This document shows positions 47,211-58,475 of a stretch of 64,000 nucleotides of DNA, one piece after another. How positions within the stretch are numbered: position 1 is the first letter of the stretch; every line of letters begins with the position of its first letter. The translations under genes were made by a program, and so were the position numbers. This DNA is from Cymbidium sinense (Eukaryota > Streptophyta > Magnoliopsida > Asparagales > Orchidaceae), in NCBI GenBank assembly GCA_021442155.1, contig CM038229.1:92103716-92167715 (forward strand), given 5' to 3'. The notes below the pieces were generated by a model that had not been told where the DNA came from, did no database searches, and was given only the letters and a program-made list of their open reading frames with translations.

Positions 47211-47218
47211 CTATATAG
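47211..47218 (-). promoter_or_regulatory. Candidate TATA box of KAS III
   Basis: CTATATAG lies 96 bp upstream of the KAS III ATG in a GC-richer promoter-proximal stretch, giving a plausible 60-70 nt 5' UTR. An alternative TATATATA run lies further upstream near 47,395-47,405. Confidence 0.4.
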
Positions 47219-48173
47219 TTTCGAGATCGAAGGCCAAGCTTGATTCTTCTCCGCCGATGTTTACAGTTCCTCCTGGGCGGCTTTGGAAACTCCGACGGGA
47301 ATTAAAGCCGGGTTTAGCCACCTATTCTCCTCTACGCCATGGGTAGAGTGCCGCATTTAAAAATGTAATTTTTTTTGCTTTTTACACCCTATTCTTATAT
47401 ATATAATGATTTATTTAAAAATTCCTAATTTTTTTTTTATCTATGAGTTAATTACAGCTTCTTAGTTCTTATTTTAAAATTTTAATATTATAAATCTTTT
47501 TTTAAAGAAAATTTTCATTCATATCACATGATTTTTATATATTTTTTTCGGGAAAAAATGAGGGCCTCGCCCAGATTTCATTGATCAAACATAGTTACAT
47601 ATGTCAAAAGAACAAGATAGAAATCATAAACAGCTTACATGGAAGAATTGCTATGATCAGCTGTCAAAGACAAAAGATAAAAACAAAAGTAAAGAAAAGC
47701 AAGTAAAACCAAGAGCTCAAAAAGTCCAGCCTGAAATCGAATGTAAGTTGGGCTCCGTCCAGGGTTGCCAATGATCGACTGAGAGGTTACCACCAATGCC
47801 ACCAGAATTGTAAATAACATTAAGCAGATCACGTGAAACTAGAAAGATAGGTACAGAATGATCACTAGCATCAGAAAATATGTTACCGGTTGAGCCAGAC
47901 GAGGCTCTATCCAGAGCAACCAAAAACTAGCAAATAGAAGTTCCATAATAAGCGGCCCATCCGTAAATAAAAAAGCGATAAATTCATTGGCAGCCGGTTG
48001 AGCCAAGAAGGCTGGATTCATCATAGCTCCAAAAAAAACCCCGAAAGTAACTCCCGATTGAAGCATAGCCCGAGCAGGATAACAAACTAATCTTTCCAAA
48101 AAGGTCATAGGAGTGGATAAAAAGCTCGATCAGCAGGAGCCGAAACAACCAGAGAAAAGAGAAAGGTAGTGTG

Positions 48174-51100
48174 TTAGCTGAAATATAAATGAAGTATAGG
48201 TTCCGAGACATCAGTAATATGTTTCCATTTATAACTTTTCTGCTTGATAGCATAGCAAGTATTTTTAGTAACTGTTTCAGCCTCAAGGGAAGTATCCCTG
48301 AAAATCCGTTGATTCCTTTCCAACCAAATATAGTGAGCAGTGATGGATATAGATAGCAAGTAGAATTTTTTTTGTGACCTTGCAAGTTAGCTTTTGACAT
48401 AGAAGTAATTGCATTAAAAGCGACGTGTGAAAAAAATTACCCATCGGAATGGAGTGTTTAAGGACATCCATTGCAAATGAACATTCAAAAAAGAGATGAC
48501 GGTGATTTTCATTAAAATTGTGACACAAAACGCATCGAGGGTTTATCGATACGCCTCTCTTAATAAGAATATCTTTTATTTTTAAACCTTCCATAAGGAT
48601 TCTCCAAGCAAAAGTAGCATATTTAATAGAGAAACCTTTGAACCAAATAAATTTGGACCAATATGGTTTGATGTAATCCTAAAAAATGAAATTGTGAGTT
48701 GCCTTATGGCTAAAACAGTTTCTATTCAGCCAAAGGCAATTAACCATATTGTTTGTGTTGTTAATAATGGGAGTGTTGTGAATTAGATTGATACATTCAA
48801 GAGGTGTCCCGCATTAGGAAGATTCCAAGCATTATCGATGGCCTCACAAAGTATCGACCAATTAAACAAGGTAAAACCACGAGCGAATTTCTCCACAAGA
48901 GACACACCTAGCCAAGGGTTAAAGAAGAAATATAGTCGCTATCATTAAGCACTTGAAAAGTATGACCGTCCATCTTCTGGCATGACATAAGTTCTTTATA
49001 AAGAGCCGTGTAGGAGTAGGATGATTTTCCCCACAAGTAGAAATGTTGCCCAGAGAAAAAGAAAGCAAGAAGAGATTTAGAATTGAAAATTCTCCATATA
49101 ATTTTGGCTTTGCATATTAGATTAAGAGAATCAATGCTAAGAATACCCAAGCCACCGCAAACAGTCAGTTTAGTAGTGTTAACCCAAGAGATAGTATGAA
49201 ATTTCCTTTCAGCCCCATTATTATAGAGGAATGACGCAATAAGAGTCTTGATGGATTTCTGAACTTTTTTAGGCAGCGATAAGGCTCTAAACCAATATAT
49301 TAGGTAGCTCCAACAAGTAAACCTGATTAATTGTAATCTTCCGCAAAGAGAGTAATGAACGCGTTTCCAACCCGAGAGCCAAAGCGTAGTTTGTCCGAAT
49401 TTTAGAGCAATCAAGCTCGACTTGGAGGAGGAAATAAAAAGGCCTAAGTAATTCCAAGGCAAGTCAACAAGCTGAAATCCCAAAACTACTTTAGAGAGGA
49501 ATATTAGAATGGCAAGCCGTTGGAAGATAGGTTAGTTTCATGGTAGAAAATAGAGAGAAGGTAAGAAAGGCAAGAAATATTAGAATGGCAAGCCGAGCCA
49601 AAAACCAGGAGATCATCTGCATAAATAAGGTGAGAAAGAGTTCCAGATTTTTTTTCTTAGAGGGTGGAAATGAGATGAAGCAATGAGCTCATCCAGTAAC
49701 CTAGAAAAAGCATCCATAACGATAGTGAATAAGTAAGGGGAGAGCGGACAACCTTGCCTTAAGCCAGAAGAAGAAAAGAAATATCCAGAAAGCTCACCGT
49801 TAAGGACAACAGAGAAAGGAACATGGGTCACACAGGCTTCAATCCACTTTATAAAGACTTGTGGGAAGTTTAGGGCTCTTAATCTATGCAAGATAAATTG
49901 CCGATTGACACTGTCAAAAGCTTTTTGTAAGTCAATCTTAGCACAGAAACTTTTTGGGTTATTTTTGTGGTTAAAATCATGAAGAACTTCATTTGCCATG
50001 ATGATATTATCAGCAATGTCCCTCCCTTTCAAGAAAGCTGCTTGAGCCGGATGTATGATATTTGGAAGAAAAAGTTGGAGCCTGTTTGCAAGCAATAGAA
50101 AGTTGAAAAGCGAAAGAGGTCTATAATCAGTAATTGCTTCAGCATGCCTTTCTTTGGGAATGAGAGTAATGGCGGTGTGTTTAACCCTGTGAGGAAGATT
50201 GGCAGTCGAAAAGAAGTGTAGGATAGCAGCCACTAAAGATTGACCAGTAATCTCCTAAGTATCTTTAAAGAATTGAGATGTGAAGCCATCCGATCCAGGA
50301 GTTTTATCAGAACCTATGGAGAAAACCACATTTTTAATGTCTTCTGTGCTGAAAGGTTGTATGAGAATTTGACTATCTTGCCTTGTAATTTGAGGACCAA
50401 CAGGTATATCAAACCAGCCCAGATGAGGAGTTCTATGAGAGTTGTTTAGTAGATTGGAGTGGTATGTAATGATCTCTTTGACCATGTCTTGTTGGGAGCA
50501 AGTATCAACCCCGTTGACTTTCAGATTTGTGATATAATTCTTGTTTTTCCTGATACTGACTCTTTTGTATAAAAATTTGATATCATCTTCACCTTTAGTG
50601 AGCTAAGCACATTTTGCCTTTTGCATAATCCATTTGTTTTCGCATTCAATAGCTTCCTTGAGATAATTTTGAGTTTTCAGAGTCTCATTTAAAATTTGAG
50701 TGAGGGATTGATATCAAGTTTGGAGTGTGACTCCTGAGAATAGCTTTCATTGCGATCTGTTAGAGATATAGTTATGAGAATGCCAATTGGCGGCCATCAG
50801 CTCATACTTTGTGTTTTTTAGTCTATTACAAAATGCGAAGATTGGGTCTCCTTTCATAGATTTACTCCAAGCATGATGCACAATATCGAGAAAATCCGGG
50901 CAATGGCTCCAATAATTCTTGTACATAAATCTGTGATAATGAGTCAGCTTGTTACCAGTAGAAATTAAAATTGGGGAGTGATCAGAGGTGAGCGGGGTCA
51001 TAATTTTCCAGCTAGAGTGGGGATAAGCAGATAGCCAGTGAGTGTTGCATAGAACCCTATCCAGTAAACATCTAATGGGATTTTGAATTTGTTGATTGAA

Positions 51101-51675
51101 CCAACTGAATGCATGACCCGTATTTTTCATTTCTAGAAGACCTGAGTAAAGAATAAATTCATTGAAATCAGATAATTTACTCGTCAGAGGAGTGCAACCT
51201 CCAACTTTTTCATTAACCCTCAAGATGCAGTTAAAGTCTCCCATAATAATCCATGGTTCATCAATAGTATTTGCAAGAGTGCTGAGAAAATGCCAAGGGT
51301 CTCTTCTACCATGATTACTGTTATCGGCATAGATAAAAGAAATGAGAAGGCTAGAAGTAGTACCCATCATTAATCTGCCATGAATGAATTGGGGATGTTT
51401 ACGAATAACAGAGAAGGAAGTCACATCAGTGTTCCATTTGATCCAAATACGGCCATTGGGGCATCCTGAAAATTTTTCACATTACCTTCATGTTTGAAGA
51501 TATCAAAGTGTTTAATATCTCTGGGGTTAGTGATAGTATCATGAGATAGCTTTGCTTCAAGAAGACACATGACATCTATGTTATTAAAAGACACAAACTT
51601 TCTGCAGTCAGTGACACGAACGTCACTGTGGAAGCCTCTTACATTCCAAGAGGCGATGTTCAGAGGTGGGATCAT
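48174..51675 (-). pseudogene. LINE ORF2 (endonuclease, reverse transcriptase, zf-RVT), broken
   Basis: Starting at ATG 51,675, an apurinic-like endonuclease reads NIASWNVRGF, CLLEAKLS, then after a frameshift near 51,470 WIIMGDFNCIL, LLDRVLCN and SDHSPILI (51,420-50,960). The reverse transcriptase follows with DKTPGSDGFTSQFF, ITLIPKERHAEAITDYRPLS, KIDLQKAFDSVNR, GLRQGCPLSPYLF, and at about 49,625 HLIYADDLLVFG, the catalytic YADD. The C-terminal region has WLSGWKRVHYSLCGRLQLI (49,390-49,320) and a zinc-like CVLCHNFNENHRHLFFEC at about 48,530-48,480. Catalytic residues are mostly retained, but stops at about 50,235 and 49,620 and frame changes make it non-functional. Confidence 0.88.
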
Positions 51676-52850
51676 TGTTTATGGATAAGGGGAAGTCCCC
51701 CGTTTGGTCTACCTTTCTGACCTTTTGGTGGATTAATAGCCGAGGTGGTTTTAGAGGAAGAAGCAATGGTGTTGGCTGTATTTGAATCTGATTCTATTAG
51801 ATTTTGGGGCAAAGAATTGGAAAGTGAGGCAAATAGGTTTTGAATTGTTCCTGGTGAAGTTGAGGGGGTAGGATGAGAAGTCGGGTTAGGTATTCCATCT
51901 TCATTTTCCACACTAAAGTCAGATTCTTCAGCTTCTATCTTTGTTGGTGGGTTTTGGAAAAGCGATTGAGGTGCAGGGCGGGCCTGTAGTGGAGGTGGAG
52001 GGTATTGATAGTGGATTAATGGGTTCCTTATGCCTGAAGGTCAGCCGCACTTTGTCAGGATTTGCAAGGTTAAATTTGGATTGAACACGGGGGGGAGGGA
52101 CAGCCGAAGGTTGCTTGTAGTTAGGCGATTTAGGGCAGTTGTTAGGAGAGTGTGCAAAGGTGTCACAGGTAACACATGGTATAGGCTTCCACTCATAAGA
52201 GATCTGTTGCATCACGTCCTTGCCGTTAAGGGAGAGAATTAGGTGTTCAGGAAGAATAGAAGCCGTGTTGATTAGGATACTAACCCGAGCAAAAGTAAGC
52301 CTTGCCTTTTAGCAGTGAGGGGATCAACAGAGAGAGGTGTACCGATTTTGCTAGCTATCTTCGAAATTCTATTATCCAACCAACATCACAACGGTAGGTT
52401 AGGGAATTTAACCCATATCGGAATTTCTTTGAAGTCTTCCCTTACGGGGGTGAAATCCGGTGTCCATTTTTTGAAAATGAAAGGCTTCCCCAAAATGAAT
52501 CACGGTCCACCAGATAAAACCATATCATAATCCTCAGCACAATTAAACTTAAACAAGAAGAAACCATCATTTAGAGAGATGAGATCAACATTACCATAGA
52601 GTGTCCAGACTTTCTTAATGGCTTGTAGGAGATTGTCGTAGAGAGGCCTCCTACCCAGAGCATAACCCACAAGCGCATTACACCATTGTTTAGAACCTTC
52701 AGTAATTTCTTCCTCCGTGAACGAAATGGTCTCTGAGGGTGTGGGAATGAAACTGAGGTTGAAAGGGGCTGATGGGGGGGCTTGTGATGTGAGGAGATTT
52801 TTTCAATTAAGGGTGGAGCTAGGAATCGCCGGAGCTGACGCTGCCTCCAT
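51672..52850 (-). pseudogene. LINE ORF1 (DUF4283 domain and CCHC-like zinc knuckle), broken
   Basis: ORF1 encodes the RNA-binding protein of plant L1 elements. From a probable ATG at 52,850, the frames around 52,740-52,300 read SFTEEEITEGSKQWCNALVG, then LYGNVDLISLNDGFFLFKF, SGGP-stop-FILGKPFIFKKW and IPIWVKFPNLPL-stop-CW, a DUF4283 domain. Both stops are TGA where the family has TGG. Further on CVTCDTFAHSPNNC gives a C-x2-C-x4-H-x4-C knuckle (around 52,170). A proline/serine-rich tail ends at a TGA (51,672-51,674) that overlaps the ORF2 start in an ATGA. At least one frameshift near 51,920 also breaks the frame. Confidence 0.85.
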
Positions 52851-54189
52851 TGGAAAGAGGCAGGTAGTGGCCTTACGGCCAAGCCACTGAAAACAAACTC
52901 AAAGCCAGTAGGAGTTGTCGGCCACTTGGACGGAGGTGAAGGTGGAGCTCAGTAGGAGGAAAACGGAACCCTAGCCACATAGGAGGCCCGAGCGAGTTGC
53001 AGTATTTACGTTAGGTATTTGTTCTGATTTTTATATATTACATATCAAATATGATAATTTAAATATTTATATAAATAACATTTAAATCTTTATCATCATA
53101 TAAAAATATCATTATTACTATAAGTAAAATATACTTTTTATGTTATAAACATAAATATTAAAGTTTAACTGTTATATACTTTTTATATGTATATGAATAT
53201 TTTTTTATTAGATAATGATTATATTAAATTTTAAGGATTAGATATAAATGCGTAATAATTATATGATATGTAGATGAATATTTTTATTAGATAATGGAGA
53301 TGAAATTTTTACCCTTCATTATTTTCATCAATAGTGATTAAATCACATTCTCACATTTTACATGCGCTTATTATTCTCTTCTCAACTAATTGCTCACTTT
53401 TCTATAAATCCTAGTGGATGATATGCAAGCGACTTATTCTTCTACCTATCAGAAATCTTAAGTTTAATCTCAACATTTTATCAAATCATATGATCTATGA
53501 TTATTATATTTTAAATATTAATTAAAAAGTTAGCTAGAAGGTGATTAAAAGGTTAGTTCATGAGTGATGGCTAGAGTTAATTGGGTGGTGTTTGATGCAT
53601 TTGTAGAAAAGTCCACGCTTATGTCCATGTGTCCAAATTAATGGCTAGAAATGATTTAACAATTTGATTTCAACTTATTGCTCCAATCAAATTAATGATT
53701 TTATTTGATCTTGATTGATAGCAGTGCGAATGATTATTCAACATGTAAAATAATAAAATGTAAATAAATTAGCAATAATATGCACTTACATGAATTTATA
53801 GAAAATTTTGACTTTATATGCCAAATTAGACAAATTCCTTGACTTTTTATTTTGTTAGAAAATTTTGCATGAACATTCATTTTGGATAAAAAAATTATTG
53901 TTATTTAACAAAAAAAAGTGAAAGCCCTCACTGAATAAATATGTGATTTTATGATCATATGAGCTCTTCAATTCTTCTTTTTCTCAATTGACTTCTCTAT
54001 TGCATGTTTAAACTGTAATTACATTTCACGACAATAATCTCTCTCCATTATTTTCTAATATTTATGTAGGTTAGTGATATTATTTTCACGGTGATAACAT
54101 ACTCCTTGATATATGCCAAGAACACTAGTAGATATGAGATTACATATTGGGATCTTCATTAAATGATTACTAATCTTCAAAATATCTTT

Positions 54190-54800
54190 GAAAAAGATTG
54201 AACAATGATCGTTGATGACCAAAATATTATTGAAAATAAAAGAATCTTTGTCAAAGATGGGTAGATCATTGTTTGAATAATGATTGAATAATAATCAAAT
54301 GTAAATCAATCTTGGTTGATGGTTAATTGGTCATTGTTTGAAATTGATTTAAAAATGATCCAATCATTGTTCAAATACGTTTTCATTATTGTTCAATCAT
54401 CATTCAAAGATCTTCAAAGATGATTTGACCCTCAATCCATTATTGTTTAAAAATAATTTGACCATAGTTTAAAAGATTGTGCAATCATTATTCAATCATC
54501 ATTCAAATATGCATCAAGGATGATTTGTGCCTCATTCAATTATTGTTCAAAGGCTATTCAATCATTTTTCAAAAATAGTTTGTTCTTTGTTTAGATATTA
54601 ATTAATCATTATATGAAGATGCTTAAAATAAGGATCAACCCTTATTCAATTTTTTGTATTCTTGTTTGATTATAGTTTGATCATTATTTTATTATTGTTT
54701 GATTAATATTTTAAGCTGCTCAATTTTTATTCAATCATGGCTTTAAAATGCTTTGAAGATGATTCAATCATAAGATGATTCAAATATATAGTCAATAATG
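54190..54800. repeat. Degenerate ATTGTTCAATCAT-type array
   Basis: Repeated variants of ATTGTTCAATCATCATTCAAA and GATTTGACC alternate with no strict period over about 600 bp. Low-complexity, non-coding. Confidence 0.65.
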
Positions 54801-57459
54801 TGTTTTTATCATATCTTTTAGAATCGGTTTAATTGAGTTATCTTGCCATGACATATATTAATTAATCATATAAATTGAGAGGCATTACAATGTTTGGGTT
54901 ATGTATAGGATTACGTTGTGATAGAAAACTAGCCAAATAGTTCGATGATAATAATCTTATTATTAAAGCTAGAAAATCCTTCTTTAGTGAAATGCAACTT
55001 TGTGATGCTCTAATTTATTAAGTGTTCATAAGGATGATTGATGATATTGAAAATAAGAAGTATTCTATTATCCTCAACATTTAAGGGATGAATAAAATTT
55101 TAGAATAACTAAGTTTATTTTAGTTATCACATTGCATTTTTTGGGATTTCTCATTTGATAAGAAGTTATAGAAGGTGAGTAGAAGCTATAGGATGCTCAA
55201 TAACTATATCTGAGGGGATAAGAACTTAGAAAAAAAATATAAATTTGTAAAGGGTTTTTTTAGACTATACTAAGAGAGATGATATGTGAAAGATTGGCTT
55301 ATATTTTTTTTAGGATAGATGATGTCTTCCTCAATTATGGCAAACACAGTGCCACTTTCACAAAGAAGTTTCATATGATTAAAGATAATGATATTTTTTT
55401 AATGCTAGTGAGGCAGGCTGACATAAAAGAAAATTCCAACTAAAGGGGACATAAGTGCACTATAAGGCACTATCTTAAAAAGAATGTTCCAGCCAAATAT
55501 TATATCTGAACATGTAATAATATTACAATATTGAGCTCAAAAAATCATCGCAAAGCTTGGGAAGGGGTATATTGAGTTTCTAGATTATTGAGTTTCAAAG
55601 AATGCCCCGGCCAAACATTAATGATGTTGACCTAAAAAAACAACAATGGGCTTATAAGTAAGGATTCTTTAGCTTTGCTTGTGAATAAAGATATATACTT
55701 GTATTTTTTTATTTAAAGGCTATTGGTAGTTACTTTAATTTAACTAAGAATCCTATGCTACTTATTTTTTCTGGCAAATAAGTATGCATTATATACTAGT
55801 GCATAGAGTCGATAAGATGGAGTTTTATAACTTCATTATACATCCTTTTACATAATTTATCTTAGTTAGAGATGTAAAGAAGATAACAAACACCTTAATT
55901 TTTAAGCAAAGGGAAAGGATGGTGGTTGAAGCATAGTTAGCAATAGGTTAGTCTATTCCATTATATGAGAGGTTAAATATATTTTACACCGGTATTCAGA
56001 AGTTAAGGAGCAACCAAACTTGACTAAGAAATTAACTGAGTTGAGTGGAAATTGAATGCTCTAACCATATTTATTCAAATTCTTGTATATAGAAAGAGCA
56101 TGAAAGGGAATGAATGAGTGAGGAGGACAATGAGAAAGTTCATATTATTGACCTAGCCTTTGAGTTACTTGAAGTTAGGGATGAGGTGTAAAGGGAGGAG
56201 TGTGGAATTGATGTGGAGAGAGAATAAGTGGAGGAGATAGGCGATAAATCCTTTGTCATTGTGGCTATAGAGATATCAAGAAAGTAAGAGATGTTAGCTC
56301 AACCCTTACTATTGGAAAGTGATGTAGAATTAGTATTTTTTTAAAAATGACCTTGAGAGTATAATAAGTATTTGACAAAGGATTTCACAATTTTTTTAGA
56401 GAAAAAAAATACAATATTATAAACCTATGTATTATTGATCCCCTCTATCCAATCAGTAACATGCAACTATCTTCCTTTAAGTCATGATTTTAGGATTAGT
56501 TAACAACTTCTAGGAGAAGGATTTAAGAATGAACATAGAAAGCATCTCATAATTCTAGCATTTGAATACTTCAATAATATGGTTAGATAGTTAAGCATGA
56601 AGTAATTTAATCTATTAAAAATTTGAGAATTAAATTTATTTACATAATTATAATATATATTTTTGTAATATATTGATTAATTATTATTTATAATAAGAAA
56701 ATAAAATAACACTAGTCAAACATCTATGGATCATACTTTTTTTTATGCTAGTTGAATTATTCAATTTGAAATATAAAACAATAACCTACATATATGACAA
56801 ATCAAAGGAAAAATGACTCATTCAAGTGGCTTTAAGATGCCCTGATGCATATTATTAGATAGAAGGATAAGTTCTTGAACACATGGGCTAATGCAAGACT
56901 CGTATATATTTTAATAAATTGAAATGAAATTTATTAGATAATAAGCTTGTTCTTTCTATCGTTGAAGGTCATAATATTATATGACTATGGCTTTTCTTTC
57001 TTTCTAAGGAATGTCTTATAGACAATGATTACATCATTCTATAAATGCTTCATAAGGTTGTCTATGCATTTGGAATTATCCGACAATAAACATGAACTAT
57101 TTTTCTCTAAATATTTTTAGAAGTGGAAGAGATTCTTAATGCCATTAGAAGGCAAATCATTTCAAAATTGTTGATGCAATACAATACATCACATACTTAA
57201 TTTCAAAGAAAAATCTTATACAAGTTAAACCTATTTATATAAAATTCTACATGAACTATTTATGTGTATATTTATTTCACAATAAAGTTTCATAGGTCCA
57301 TTAAAATATGCATTACTTTTCTTGTACATAGCATTTAAATGTAGATTTATTTCATAGCACATTACCTTTATATTTACACTCTTATATAAATAGTTATATC
57401 AACTATTGCTATAATTGCTAAAAGCACTTGTTGCATCTGCTATAATTAAGCCTTCTTCG

Positions 57460-57790
57460 AATTTTGTTCAATGTATATTTAAACTATTTCAATTGTGTTC
57501 GAATCTTATTTGTACTCTATAAAAATTCTATTCAATAATGACTGAACATAAGTTGGATATTGTTCGAATAATATTCAAATCTAATTCAAACTATTCTCAA
57601 ATTATATATGAACAATGTTCAAGCATAGTTTAAACTTATATTAAATCATATTCGAATCTTACTTGAACCTTATTCAAATATGGTTCAAATCTTACTTCAA
57701 CTATGTTCACACTTAAATTCAAAATCTTATTTGAACCACATTTGAATTTTATTCAAACTCTATTCGAATCTTATTTGAATAGGGTTAGAG
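57460..57790. repeat. Degenerate ~23-bp TATTCGAATCTTATTTGAAC array
   Basis: About a dozen variants of a 20-25 bp phrase, many carrying the palindrome TTCGAA or TTCAAA, run head to tail. No coding signal. Confidence 0.7.
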
Positions 57791-58370
57791 TAATGTACAA
57801 TTATTGTTATAATTTTTCTAGAATATATTTTGAGTTATACTTGACAATGAAATTTACTTAAGTATTTAGTGATCAAATAAGTTAAAATAAAATTTTAGAT
57901 ATATTTTAAAAAAATAAATAATATGAATATTTCTCTAATTTTATCTATTAAAAGGCATAGATAACTAAAATTAATATTTATGCATTCAACTCATTAAAAT
58001 ATAGTCTTTTATTGTAAGATATATGCAAAAGTGGAGGTTGTCACTATGACAAATTAAATCTTTTGTTAAATAATATATATATTGATTAATATATCAAATC
58101 TTGTGCACAAAAATCTTTCTTAAATGTTAGTAAAAAATTAATAATTTTTTTTGCATTTAAATATGACACAATTCTTATTTATATATTTTACACTTAAAGT
58201 TTAATTTTTATTTTTATAATATTTATTCTATGTATGAAAAGATGTTTTTTATTTTAAAGTTAGTATTTATGATATTTTTGATGTGATATTAAAATTTTAG
58301 ATATTATTTTTTAAAATAATAAAATTTAGATATGAGATATCTAAAATATATGAGAATTATGTGATATTTA

Positions 58371-58377
58371 TATAAAT
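58371..58377 (+). promoter_or_regulatory. Candidate TATA box of gatA
   Basis: TATAAAT, inside TTTATATAAATG, lies 105 bp before the GatA start codon. The sequence turns GC-rich about 20 bp after it, as expected for the start of a transcribed region. Confidence 0.4.
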
Positions 58378-58475
58378 GCTACAAAAAATTAATTCCCCAT
58401 GGGGGTCCGGGTTCTCCCAACCTCAACCGAGAAGCTGTTCATCGAGCGAGGTTAAGGGAAGAGCACATCGAGAGC

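Larger units (their letters stand above)
47544..53024 (-). mobile_element. Full-length L1-type LINE, 5.48 kb, perfect 15-bp target duplication
   Basis: The element is bounded by TGATTTTTATATATT at 47,529-47,543 and again at 53,025-53,039. On the minus strand it starts with a GC-rich leader (about 52,850-53,024), then ORF1 (DUF4283 and zinc knuckle), ORF2 (endonuclease, reverse transcriptase, C-terminal zf-RVT), and a 3' tail ending GGCGAGGCCCTCATTTTTTC and a short A run. This is the layout of plant L1 LINEs. ORFs contain several stops and frameshifts, so it is no longer autonomous. The 3' end points toward KAS III. Confidence 0.93.
53040..58360. other. AT-rich intergenic DNA between the LINE and gatA
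   Basis: No frame longer than about 60 codons and no family match was seen. It holds two degenerate TTCAA-type arrays (54.19-54.80 and 57.46-57.79 kb). 54.9-56.3 kb has somewhat G-richer text that may be an old element, for example two related motifs near 55,475 and 55,595 (AAGAATG.TCC.GCCAAA.ATTA class), but I cannot name it. Confidence 0.5.

Noticed and set aside
55000..56330. Old retroelement or viral-like coding region
   Set aside because: G-richer text with repeated motifs, but no readable polymerase, gag or other domain on either strand.
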